DNA of 64,000 nt from Nitrospirota bacterium (GCA_016213945.1 JACQZF010000038.1:1-64000), one strand, 5' to 3'. Numbered from the stretch's first letter, positions 8,704 to 16,104 are shown. Notes: a model not told the origin generated them from the sequence alone. Made by a program: numbers and translations.

Positions 8704-11478
8704 ATGATAATAACCTCGGACATTTTCGAAGCCTATCTTAAGTGCCCTTCTAAATGTTGGTTTCGCATTCAGGGTGAAGAAACAGCCGGTAATATATATT
8801 CTCAGTGGGTGGAGAAAAAGAACCGTTTATACCGAGAAGAAGCTCTCAATCGGATTTCGGATAATATTGGCAGTGATAATTTTACCTTTTCTCCGGGCCA
8901 ACCTTTGAATATAAAGATGGCTAAGTGGAGGTTAGCTGCAGATTTTATTGTGCGAAAGGAAAACTTGGAAGCCCATGTTCCTGCTATCGAGCGATTGTCT
9001 TCCGAGGGCAAGCCTGTTCAGCTCATTCCCATTCGATTTACCTTTGCCAATAAACTTACCAGAGGGGATAAGCTGATACTTGCATTTGATTCGCTCGTGT
9101 TGTCTGAGGCATATAGGCATGAAATAGTCTACGGCAAAATAGTTCACGGCGACGACTTTTCCAGGTCAAAGGTTAAGCTACACCCTCTGATGCGAGAGGT
9201 ACGAAAGCTTAATGGCAAAATAGCCACTTTGCTTTCAAACAGCGCACCACCTGATATCGTTCTAAACCGACACTGCCAGGAGTGCGATTATAAAGCCAAG
9301 TGCCGGCAGAAGGCTATTGAAAAAGACGACCTCAGCTTGCTGGCCGGCATGAACGAAAAGGAGCGGACAAAATATAACAGTAAAGGGATATTCACTATTA
9401 AACAACTTTCGTACACATTCAGGCCTCGTCGCCGACCGAAAAGGCAACGGGATAAACGAGAGAAGTATCATCACTCGCTTAAGGCGCTCGCGATTCGTGA
9501 AAAGAAAATTCACATTGTCGGCAGGCCGGAACTGAGGATCGATGGCACACCGGTTTATCTGGATGTCGAAGGTATTCCTGACAGCGATTTATATTATCTA
9601 ATTGGGATACGCATCAAAACTGCTACAGGGATTGTTCAGCACAGTCTGTGGGCTGACGAAAAGGATACCGAGGGAAAAATATGGCGCGACTTTCTCGGAG
9701 CTCTCTCCCAAATCGAGAACCCAGTCTTGATCCACTATGGCAGCTTCGAGTCAACATTTCTAAAACGAATGTGTGACCGGTATGACGAGCCTGCAGCGGA
9801 TTCAGCAATGGCCATCGCCCTTAAATCGACAATCAACCTCCTGTCTTTTGTTTACGCACAGATATATTTTCCCACCTTCTCCAATGGTTTGAAGGAAATT
9901 GCCGGTTTTATGGGATTCACATGGTCTGATGAGAACTGCTTTGGGGTTCAGTCGATAGCATGGCGTCATCTCTGGGAGGAAAGTCGTGACAGCTCTGTGA
10001 AGGAGAAGCTTCTCCGATACAATGCTGAAGACTGTCAGGCACTGGAGAAGCTATCACAGACAATCCGGGAGATTGGCGACGCCGGAACAGTGGAGCCAAC
10101 TGATCAAATTAGCGAGACAAAGTTTATCAGATTAGATTCCGATAGGTTTAACAAAAAGTCTAAGTGGCATAGATTCACTAGTCCTGTTTCAAGCTTAGAA
10201 CTTATCAATTCTGCAGCGCAGTGGAATTATCAGAGAGATCGTGTTTATGTAAGGACTGGAGAAGTAAAGCAAGAGCGCAAAAAGCGACGATCTCGGCGAC
10301 AAAATATTTCACAACCAGAAAAAGTAATCATATGGGATAGTACGCGAACTTGCCCGTGCTGCAATCGTTCTTATTATAGAAAGGGGCCAGATAAATCAAA
10401 AAAGCTGTATGAGATTCTGTTTGGCCATCGCAGTATAAAACTGCGATTAGTGAAATATTTATTCCCAATCCGCCTTTGTCGAAAATGTGGTACAGCCTTT
10501 GGCATGCCGGACAGATATAAGTTTGCAAAGAAATATGGCTGGAATCTTATTGCATATTTCTTCTACCATGTTGTTGACTTATGCATTCCGCAACGCAAGA
10601 TCGTTCGTGGGTTTAACAGACTATTTAATTTTGAATTGAATCGCAGTACACTGCACTATCAAAAAATAAGAACCGCTGAATATTATGCCGATACTAAACA
10701 GCAAATTCTGGAAAGAATAGTTAGCGGCAGTCTTCTCCACATCGATGAAACAAGAGCAAACATTAAGGGGCAGTCTGCTTTTGTATGGGTGCTTACCAGC
10801 CATAAAGAGGTCGTATATATTTTGTCCGAGAGCAGAGAGGGCGAAATTGCACATAAATTGCTTGCTGAGTTCAAAGGGGTCTTGGTATCTGATTTTTACA
10901 CAGCTTACGACTCCATTAACTGTCCGCAGCAAAAATGTCTGATCCACTTAATGAGAGATTTAAACGACGAAATTCTGAACAATCCATTCGATGAACAGTT
11001 GAAGCAAATAGTCACTGACTTTGGTGGTCTATTAAAACCAATGATTGAAACGGTTGATAGATTTGGTCTCAAGAAATATTTTTTGAAGAAGCATATGATT
11101 CACGCCGAACGCTTTTATTGCGCTCTTGAGCGGACAGACTATCAAAGTGAAGCGGCAGTGAAGTGCAAGGAAAGATTTGAGAAAAATCGGGGAAAACTCT
11201 TTACTTTTCTGAAATACGATGGGGTACCATGGAATAATAACAATGCCGAACACGCAATCAAAGCTTTTGCGAGACTTCGGGATGTGATTGCTGGCTCATC
11301 TACTGAAAAAGGTGTTGACGAGTATCTAACCCTCTTGAGCATTTGTCAAACATGTAAATACAGTGGAGTGGACTTCTTGGACTTTTTACGATCCGGCGCA
11401 AAAGATATTCGTGCCTTCGCTGAAAGTAAACGAAGGCGAAGGGGAGATAAAGTCTCACTTCCCATGAACAGCGAGTAA
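8704..11478 (+). CDS. RecB/Cas4-like nuclease - RNase H exonuclease - IS66 transposase fusion
   Basis: One uninterrupted frame encodes three modules in 924 residues. Residues 1 to about 260 resemble TM0106-type RecB-like nucleases: N-terminal MIITSDIFEAYLKCPSKCW, and later CQECDYKAKC (CX2CX5C), giving the Cas4-like Fe-S cysteine arrangement. About 280-470 is a DEDDy RNase H-fold exonuclease: YLDVEG (DxE), HYGSFES and LRYNAEDCQALE (YNxxD). About 520-910 is an IS66-type transposase: zinc-ribbon cysteine pairs (CPCC, CRKC), LLHIDET (first Asp), VSDFYTAY (second Asp), CLIHLMRDL and NNNNAEHAIKAF (Glu). ATG 8704 fits the family N-terminus; a GTG at 8668 is the alternative, and neither has a strong ribosome-binding site. 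No TnpA or TnpB partners are present. By eye it is AT-richer than its surroundings. Confidence 0.8.
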   Translation: MIITSDIFEAYLKCPSKCWFRIQGEETAGNIYSQWVEKKNRLYREEALNRISDNIGSDNFTFSPGQPLNIKMAKWRLAADFIVRKENLEAHVPAIERLSSEGKPVQLIPIRFTFANKLTRGDKLILAFDSLVLSEAYRHEIVYGKIVHGDDFSRSKVKLHPLMREVRKLNGKIATLLSNSAPPDIVLNRHCQECDYKAKCRQKAIEKDDLSLLAGMNEKERTKYNSKGIFTIKQLSYTFRPRRRPKRQRDKREKYHHSLKALAIREKKIHIVGRPELRIDGTPVYLDVEGIPDSDLYYLIGIRIKTATGIVQHSLWADEKDTEGKIWRDFLGALSQIENPVLIHYGSFESTFLKRMCDRYDEPAADSAMAIALKSTINLLSFVYAQIYFPTFSNGLKEIAGFMGFTWSDENCFGVQSIAWRHLWEESRDSSVKEKLLRYNAEDCQALEKLSQTIREIGDAGTVEPTDQISETKFIRLDSDRFNKKSKWHRFTSPVSSLELINSAAQWNYQRDRVYVRTGEVKQERKKRRSRRQNISQPEKVIIWDSTRTCPCCNRSYYRKGPDKSKKLYEILFGHRSIKLRLVKYLFPIRLCRKCGTAFGMPDRYKFAKKYGWNLIAYFFYHVVDLCIPQRKIVRGFNRLFNFELNRSTLHYQKIRTAEYYADTKQQILERIVSGSLLHIDETRANIKGQSAFVWVLTSHKEVVYILSESREGEIAHKLLAEFKGVLVSDFYTAYDSINCPQQKCLIHLMRDLNDEILNNPFDEQLKQIVTDFGGLLKPMIETVDRFGLKKYFLKKHMIHAERFYCALERTDYQSEAAVKCKERFEKNRGKLFTFLKYDGVPWNNNNAEHAIKAFARLRDVIAGSSTEKGVDEYLTLLSICQTCKYSGVDFLDFLRSGAKDIRAFAESKRRRRGDKVSLPMNSE

Positions 11479-11628
11479 GCCAGCATCACATCACTAAGTG
11501 GTTTAATGCGTGAAATCAGTAATGGTATCCACGTAATCTCTGCTAATAACTCAAGGATATTCTTCGGAGCTTGATCCAGTCATGCCTCTGCTTGTTCTAT
11601 AATAACCCGCGAGGTATAATCATCAAAC

Positions 11629-12381
11629 ATGACCGCTGAAATGCTAACTCCTGAAATCGAACTTACCGTCATCATTCCCGTATACAACGAGGAAGAGAAC
11701 ATAGTGCCTTTGATCGGGGAGCTTTTCCCCGTTCTCAGGAACACCGGGAGGCCCTTTGAGGTCATATACGTCGACGATTTCAGTACCGACAACAGCATCT
11801 CAGTACTTGAGGAAATGAGGAAAAGGTATGCGGAGCTCCGCGTGGTCCGTCACAGGAGTAACTTCGGACAGAGCGCGGCCGTGGCAACCGGCTTCGCTCA
11901 TGCCAGAGGAAATATAATTATTACACTTGACGGCGATCAGCAGAATGATCCCGCAGACATCCCTCTGCTGCTTGAAGCCATGGGCAATTCTGACGCGGTC
12001 TGCGGCGTGCGGAAAAAGCGTGAGGACAATTGGGTCAGAAGGGTCTCATCGCGTATTGCCAACGGGTTTCGCAACTGGGTCACAAAAGACAAGGTCACTG
12101 ACGCAGGATGCACCTTCAGGGCTTTAAGAAAATCCGCTCTAAGCGAGATTCCCGTCTTTAACGGGATGCACCGCTTCCTCCCGACGCTGCTTCGCCTTCA
12201 GGGATACTCCGTGAAAGAGGTCCCGGTCAATCATCGGCCGCGGACGCGCGGGCTGACCAAATACGGGATAGGGAACCGCATGTTCAGGGGCATAGTTGAC
12301 TGCTTTGCGATGAGATGGTGGCGAAGGCGGTGCCTGCCCGGGCATAGAGTTAATAGCGACAACAGGGAGAACTTTTCATGA
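11629..12381 (+). CDS. polyprenyl-phosphate glycosyltransferase (GT2, DPM1/ArnC-like)
   Basis: A 250-residue GT-A fold enzyme. The N-terminal ELTVIIPVYNEEENI strand, VIYVDDFSTDNS, FGQSAAVATGFAHARG and TLDGDQQNDPADIP (DxD-like site) are diagnostic of the dolichol/undecaprenyl-phosphate sugar synthases. NHRPRTRGLTKYG is the usual C-terminal signature. No C-terminal membrane helices follow, unlike GtrB. The enzyme would load a sugar onto undecaprenyl phosphate at the cytoplasmic face, a donor for an ArnT-like transferase such as the one at 6186-7883. Its stop overlaps the ATG of the VTT-domain gene by four bases. Confidence 0.85.
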   Translation: MTAEMLTPEIELTVIIPVYNEEENIVPLIGELFPVLRNTGRPFEVIYVDDFSTDNSISVLEEMRKRYAELRVVRHRSNFGQSAAVATGFAHARGNIIITLDGDQQNDPADIPLLLEAMGNSDAVCGVRKKREDNWVRRVSSRIANGFRNWVTKDKVTDAGCTFRALRKSALSEIPVFNGMHRFLPTLLRLQGYSVKEVPVNHRPRTRGLTKYGIGNRMFRGIVDCFAMRWWRRRCLPGHRVNSDNRENFS

Positions 12382-13118
12382 AGGACATCGATCTTCCAGA
12401 ATCGCCTTCCGGGATAGGACCTGAAAACGGAAAGAACAGCCTGAACATAATAAAAACAATACTGCTGACTTTTCTGCTCATCGGCTCTTTGGCGCTGGTC
12501 CGCTATTCACCATTGGGTTACTATCTTGACCCCGCGCACGTGCACCTGCTTCAGGAAAAGCTGGCAGGGTTTCATTCAATGGCGCCTGTCATATTCTTTG
12601 CAGGCGGCGCAATCCTCATTGCCATGGGCGCTCCGCGCTCCATCATCCATGTTCTGGCAGGTATGGTTTTCGGTTTCTTCAGCGGGACATTACTGTCCAC
12701 CGCGGCTGCCGTCACCGGTTCCGGCGTGCTTTTCTGGCTTACACGTTTATTAGGCCGCCCGCTTTTTCATCAGAAGACCGGCAGCCGTCTTAAGGCTGTT
12801 GAAGGCCACCTCAAAAGCCACGGGTTACTGGTGATCATAATGATGAGGCAGCTCCCTCTGACATGCATGTTCGTCAGCATCCTGATCGGGCTGACCTCAG
12901 TAAGGACCTCCGTCTTTATTTCAGGATCGATCATCGGCCTCTTGCCTGCGGCCGCGATCTTCACGCTATTTGGAAGCAGCGTACGCGGAGGCTTCGCCTT
13001 GAGGGTCTCCATTGCCTCATGCCTGCTGGTCCTGCTTGTCCTGGCGGTCAAGACATTCTACAAGCGCTCCCCGCTGGGCAGGGAGTTGTCGCAAAAACTA
13101 ACAAAGGACAAGGCATAA
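12378..13118 (+). CDS. TVP38/TMEM64 (VTT/DedA-like) membrane protein
   Basis: The 246-residue protein has about five to six hydrophobic helices and the VTT-domain pattern: GAPRSIIHVLAGMVFGFFSG, then the amphipathic FWLTRLLGRP segment and a conserved RQLPLTCMFVSILIGLTSV stretch. VTT and DedA proteins are lipid scramblases or transporters that help recycle polyprenyl-phosphate and phospholipids. That fits its ATGA overlap with a glycosyltransferase that consumes undecaprenyl phosphate. The specific lipid is an inference from family and context. Confidence 0.8.
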   Translation: MKDIDLPESPSGIGPENGKNSLNIIKTILLTFLLIGSLALVRYSPLGYYLDPAHVHLLQEKLAGFHSMAPVIFFAGGAILIAMGAPRSIIHVLAGMVFGFFSGTLLSTAAAVTGSGVLFWLTRLLGRPLFHQKTGSRLKAVEGHLKSHGLLVIIMMRQLPLTCMFVSILIGLTSVRTSVFISGSIIGLLPAAAIFTLFGSSVRGGFALRVSIASCLLVLLVLAVKTFYKRSPLGRELSQKLTKDKA

Positions 13119-13224
13119 GAATGAAATTATGAGTTTGTTCCAAAATAGAACTTTAGTTGCCGATTTCATCATTATTCAGTTAAAAAATAAAGTCAGTCGG
13201 AGAATGCCTGACCCAAGAATGCCA

Positions 13225-13252
13225 TTGACTATGTACAAAATCGCGCTATAAT
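13225..13252 (+). promoter_or_regulatory. strong sigma70 promoter upstream of the structured RNA
   Basis: TTGACT at 13225-13230 and TATAAT at 13247-13252 are separated by 16 bases. Transcription would start near 13259-13261, about ten bases before the 5' arm of the long stem at 13270. No ribosome-binding site or protein-like frame follows. Confidence 0.7.
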
Positions 13253-13259
13253 AAACATA

Positions 13260-13435
13260 GGAGATGATGTTGCGATACCCTGGAACGTATTAAGCTAAGA
13301 ACCGGGCAAATCGGTCAACAAATGGGTGTTGCTGGCGGTAAAAAAGCTTTCCCCTCAAGCGCAGGGGAAACAAAAAACTGCCAAATACCCCAGAACAGAA
13401 AATTAAGGTTTTTGCCTTACAGGGTATCGCAAATT
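13260..13435 (+). ncRNA. ssrS: structured RNA, candidate 6S RNA
   Basis: About 175 bases fold into a rod. The closing stem is a perfect 13-bp pairing of TTGCGATACCCTG (13270-13282) with CAGGGTATCGCAA (13420-13432). A large central bubble follows, with a small hairpin on its 3' side (AAGG/CCTT around 13403-13418) and another on its 5' side (ACCG/CGGT). Then come two helices, GGGTGT/ATACCC and TGGCGGT/ACTGCCA, and a terminal hairpin TTTCCCCT/AGGGGAAA. Length, single-bubble architecture and a strong dedicated promoter are what 6S RNA looks like. 6S RNA mimics an open promoter and sequesters the housekeeping RNA polymerase. Identity rests on structure only, not on a covariance-model hit. Confidence 0.55.
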
Positions 13436-13571
13436 ATTTTACGCCTGCCTTTGAGCAAAAAAAGCCGTTTTTTCTGCACCTGTAAGGGATTCAATTATTA
13501 CTTCCTGCTGAAGCAGGTGGATAGTCCCCGTCAATTGAATTTCCGCATTATAGATTTGAAAACAGCTTATA
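13436..13571 (+). other. non-coding stretch with small hairpins
   Basis: Between the structured RNA and the tRNA promoter there is no convincing gene. An A-run/T-run hairpin around 13453-13477 could terminate the RNA upstream. CCTGCT/AGCAGG at 13504-13517 forms a tight 6-bp hairpin. The open frame that crosses this stretch overlaps the RNA and the tRNA promoter and has no start signal, so I do not call it. Confidence 0.4.
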
Positions 13572-13601
13572 TTGAATTTGTTGGCAGGTATTCTTTATAA
13601 T
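13572..13601 (+). promoter_or_regulatory. tRNA-Asn promoter
   Basis: TTGAAT at 13572-13577 and TATAAT at 13596-13601 with an 18-base spacer. The mature tRNA begins 40 bases downstream. Confidence 0.55.
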
Positions 13602-13640
13602 GTATAGTCTTAGTTAGCAAAGTGACTTGATAGAGAGTGT

Positions 13641-13716
13641 TCCCGGGTAGCTCAGCCGGCAGAGCGGGTGGCTGTTAACCACCATGTCGGGGGTTCGAAT
13701 CCCTCCCCGGGAGCCA
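13641..13716 (+). tRNA. tRNA-Asn (GTT), CCA encoded
   Basis: A full cloverleaf is visible. The acceptor stem is TCCCGGG/CCCGGGA. The D-arm carries GCTC/GAGC. The anticodon stem is GGTGG/CCACC with loop CTGTTAA, so the anticodon is GTT (13674-13676). The T-loop is TTCGAAT, the discriminator base is G, and CCA is encoded at 13714-13716. Confidence 0.96.
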
Positions 13717-13725
13717 GTCATTACT

Positions 13726-13757
13726 CTCAGCAAAACCGTTTGCTGAGTTAATTTTTT
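13726..13757 (+). terminator. Rho-independent terminator of tRNA-Asn
   Basis: A 9-bp stem CTCAGCAAA / TTTGCTGAG with the four-base loop ACCG, followed directly by TTAATTTTTT. It starts ten bases after the tRNA CCA end. Confidence 0.85.
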
Positions 13758-13759
13758 GA

Positions 13760-13800
13760 GGATCTACGGGAGGCAGTTCCCATAGATCCAATTTTATTTG
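13760..13800. terminator. second hairpin, possibly bidirectional terminator
   Basis: GGATCTA (13760-13766) pairs with TAGATCC (13783-13789), extended by GGGA/TCCC inside. T-rich sequence follows on the plus side. It separates the tRNA from the minus-strand recombinase remnant and could stop transcription from either direction. Confidence 0.5.
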
Positions 13801-14042
13801 GCAGTTATGAGAAACCTCAGTTCCGCCAATTGAATTAAGAGCTTTTCCGTTTCATTGAGAGAGCCCTTATTAAGATAAGTTTCAAATACCTCTTTGGAAA
13901 GAGGAACTTCTGATTCATTTACTGCATGACATTTGTTCTCATAATCTATATCGTAACCCAGTCTCGGATACCCTCCGTTGAACATACCCTGTTTTGCCCT
14001 GAAGGCCATGACGTCCATAGTCCTTTCACAATATAGTGGGAA
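13794..14042 (-). pseudogene. serine site-specific recombinase remnant
   Basis: On the minus strand about 80 codons read as the central part of a large serine recombinase: CERTMDVMAFRAKQG, MFNGGYPRLGYDID, then VPLSKEVFETYLNKGSLNET. This matches the region just after the catalytic domain, where these enzymes typically read NGG-PPYGY and later IFE-Y-GS. The catalytic Ser domain and the DNA-binding C-terminus are absent. In-frame sequence upstream belongs to the antisense of the DUF6448-like gene and is unrelated. The fragment lies about 80 bases from tRNA-Asn, a common integration target, so it is probably the scar of an old mobile element. Confidence 0.6.
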
Positions 14043-14046
14043 AGTC

Positions 14047-14709
14047 TTAATGAGCATGTTGTTCTTTTTCAGACTTTTCTTTTTCTTCAGGATGTTCTCC
14101 GGCTTCCGCTTTCCCATGATGTCCAACCTTGGCAGTGGCATCGTTGTACAGCCTCTCAACGTAATGGGTAAACACAACATAGGCTTCAACATATTCCCTG
14201 CCTGCCCCGACATTATCATCGGCATGTTTTTGGGTTTCTTTTGCGTGTGCAAAATTTTCCCGTATACCTTTTGCTACGGCATCAGTGACATGTTTCACGA
14301 GATTATCAGATGAGTCGCTTTCCAACGCCCTGTCTGATTCCACAATAACCGGCTCAATAGCTTCGCTGGGTTTCAGTCCTGTGTAAGGCGCTCCTTCACC
14401 TGTCCGGTGAATCCGCACAAGGGTTTCAAAAAAATACATGTCTGCAAGTTCTTTTGCCTCTTTGCCTTGTTTTCTGACTGCCAAAGTTTTCATGAAGGCT
14501 TCTTTTATCTCCCCCTCGTTTTCCTTCTTCACCCATTTCAGAACCGGCGTTATGTCGCCTTTTTCAAGCGCCGCTCTTGCTTCCTTCACCACAGGCCCTT
14601 CAAGGGTATCGCAATGGGCTCTGGCAATGTCTGGAATAAAACAAGAAAGGGTGAAGATACTTGATGTGATTATCAGGATTTTCCCGATAAGATTTAACCT
14701 TGCAGTCAT
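14047..14709 (-). CDS. secreted DUF6448-like protein
   Basis: The 220-residue protein has an N-terminal signal sequence (hydrophobic residues about 7-28, AHC at the likely cleavage region). It has the HCDTLEGPVV start and DITPVLKWVKKENE pattern that I associate with DUF6448, a family of unknown function often carrying a conserved Cys and several His. A long helical middle follows. The C-terminus is a His/Glu/Lys-rich tail ending EKEQHAH, which might bind metal. The start ATG is preceded by AAGGAAG. It is transcribed divergently from the Crp/Fnr gene, with about 155 bases between them. Confidence 0.7.
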   Translation of the reverse strand: MTARLNLIGKILIITSSIFTLSCFIPDIARAHCDTLEGPVVKEARAALEKGDITPVLKWVKKENEGEIKEAFMKTLAVRKQGKEAKELADMYFFETLVRIHRTGEGAPYTGLKPSEAIEPVIVESDRALESDSSDNLVKHVTDAVAKGIRENFAHAKETQKHADDNVGAGREYVEAYVVFTHYVERLYNDATAKVGHHGKAEAGEHPEEKEKSEKEQHAH

Positions 14710-14807
14710 TTTATCTTCCTTTGGTTTTTATTATGGTTTAATTTAAAAGTCTATCATTTTTGAAATAAATTACAACAGTAAATGATTTTAATAAACACAC
14801 TCAGTAG

Positions 14808-14834
14808 TTGACAACTCAGTTGCTGGTATTGACA
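14808..14834 (+). promoter_or_regulatory. paired TTGACA boxes and small palindrome before the Crp/Fnr gene
   Basis: TTGACA occurs at 14808-14813 and again at 14829-14834, exactly 21 bases apart (two helical turns). Between them CAACT C AGTTG (14812-14822) is an 11-base palindrome. No good -10 hexamer is placed for either box, so the boxes could be binding sites rather than -35 elements. Confidence 0.3.
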
Positions 14835-14863
14835 TACCCATATTAAATAATTACGCTAAGTTA

Positions 14864-15559
14864 ATGACAAAATTCATCTCAGACATGCTGGACGAGCTCC
14901 GTGCATTACCATGCCTTTCCGGTTTAAAAAAAGATGAACTGTCCATAATAGGAGAGCAGGTGCACATCAGGGCTTTTCTTAAAAATGAAATCCTGTTTAG
15001 AGAATCCGACCCGGCCAGTTTTTTGTTTGTGGTCAAAACTGGGCAGGTAAAATTATTCAAAACTTCACCTGAGGGGAGAGAGCTGTCAATTAAGATAATG
15101 GGGCCGCACGAATATTTTTGCTGTGCCCCGCTTTATCTGGACGGCAAATATCCCGTCAGCGCCTCTGCCAAAGAGGATTCTACGGTTGTAGTCATACCGT
15201 CAAAAGAGTTCAAGGATATAATTGGCGTCAGTGCAAATGAAATGGGACTAAAGATCATATCAGGCTTATGCAGCAGGATAAAATACCTCTCAGGGCTTGT
15301 AGAAAATCTCTCATTCAAGGACGTCGAGCAGAGGATCCTTATGGCTCTCTTGCGCCTGTCGGAAGAGAAAGCCCCCAAAGACAACATAGTCTCTCTTTCA
15401 ATATCCCATCAGGATATTGCTTCAATAACAGGGACGGTGAGAGAGGTTGTTTCAAGGATCATGTCAAGGCTGAAAAAAGACGGTATCGTAGTTGACAGCA
15501 GTGTAAAAGGTTTTAGGATAGACAAGGACAAGCTTAATAAAATCCTTAGCGAGAAATAG
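14864..15559 (+). CDS. Crp/Fnr-family transcription regulator
   Basis: The 231-residue protein has an N-terminal cNMP-binding-type beta-roll (about 15-125; FLFVVKTGQVKLFKTSPEGRE is its core), a long dimer helix (about 125-150) and a C-terminal winged helix. The recognition region reads SHQDIASITGTVREVVSRIM. The cysteine cluster of oxygen-sensing FNR is missing, and the phosphate-cassette residues of CRP are not evident. That leaves the DNR/NnrR-type, haem-using nitric-oxide sensors as one possibility given the neighbouring respiratory genes. A TTG-N8-CAA box at 16566 is a candidate target. No clear ribosome-binding site precedes ATG 14864. Confidence 0.85.
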   Translation: MTKFISDMLDELRALPCLSGLKKDELSIIGEQVHIRAFLKNEILFRESDPASFLFVVKTGQVKLFKTSPEGRELSIKIMGPHEYFCCAPLYLDGKYPVSASAKEDSTVVVIPSKEFKDIIGVSANEMGLKIISGLCSRIKYLSGLVENLSFKDVEQRILMALLRLSEEKAPKDNIVSLSISHQDIASITGTVREVVSRIMSRLKKDGIVVDSSVKGFRIDKDKLNKILSEK

Positions 15560-15568
15560 TCATTAAAT

Positions 15569-15976
15569 CTACTTGCCTTCAGGAACCAGATAATACCATG
15601 TGGATACCGCCTTCCTGCCGTCAACATCGCTTTCCGAGCCGTCCCAGACAGCGAAACTGACCGGAATGGCTTTACCGTTTGTAAATCTGATATTGTCTTC
15701 GCCGAACATCCCTTTGAACACCACGTTCCATTTCCCGTTTTCCCATTTCCCGCTTCCGGAAATATGTTGAAGCTTGTTATCTTCTTTGACCGCCAGCGTC
15801 CCCAAACCTCCTGCAATCAGATTTTCAACAGGGGATCCGGTGAGCGGCTGAAGACCGCCATTTATTTTTTCCTGAAGGTCTGCCTTCCAATACCAGATAT
15901 TCACCTTTCCTTTTTCATCTCCCATCCAGAATGAAGGCGTTGCAATGAGGAGGTCCATCAGTTCGGATATTGACAA
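15569..15976 (-). pseudogene. 5'-truncated haem b (gamma) subunit of a type II molybdoenzyme
   Basis: A 135-codon frame whose sequence (SFWMGDEKGKVNIWYWKADL, then VSFAVWDGSESDVDGRK near the end) matches the C-terminal half of ethylbenzene-dehydrogenase/selenate-reductase-type gamma subunits. The intact homologue in this window at 52200-53081 ends with an equivalent ISFAVWDGSKGNIGARK. The signal peptide and the first half of the haem b pocket are missing. The frame begins at a TTG exactly where the Rrf2 promoter module starts, so the gene was cut there. It converges with the Crp/Fnr gene, ten bases apart. It is almost certainly non-functional. Confidence 0.65.
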
Positions 15977-16017
15977 AGAGTTTTTAATATGCTAAAACAG
16001 GACATAATCAGTCCTGT
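15970..16017 (+). promoter_or_regulatory. promoter with Rrf2-type operator, upstream of the Rrf2 gene
   Basis: TTGACA (15970-15975), a 17-base spacer, an extended -10 TGC-TAAAAC (15993-15998), and overlapping it a perfect palindrome ACAGGAC-N7-GTCCTGT (15997-16017). GAC-N7-GTC with an A/T-rich centre is the core of IscR type 1-like sites. An 11-base block TTTAATATGCT (15983-15993) and the same spacing recur upstream of the selenocysteine peroxiredoxin at 24748-24797. Confidence 0.65.
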
Positions 16018-16104
16018 ATAGAAGATGGACCCTATGAAGTCAGTTTTTATTTTGCAATGTCAGGTCAGGCTAAAATGCTCAACGGATATTTCAAAGGCGA
16101 ATAA
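16018..16104 (+). pseudogene. small C-terminal remnant, possibly YtkA/FixH-like
   Basis: Between the promoter and the Rrf2 start a frame without a start codon reads IEDGPYEVSFYFAMSGQAKM and then LNGYFKGE before TAA at about 16102-16104. It resembles the last strands of YtkA/FixH-like immunoglobulin-fold domains. The evidence is thin. It may simply be leader sequence of the Rrf2 transcript. Confidence 0.25.

Noticed and set aside
13322-13600. Open frame of 92 codons across the non-coding region
   Set aside because: It overlaps the structured RNA, small hairpins and the tRNA promoter and has no start signal.
14047-14252. Possible full-length recombinase reading upstream of the remnant
   Set aside because: This part of the frame is antisense-register noise within the DUF6448-like gene; recombinase similarity begins only below 14042.
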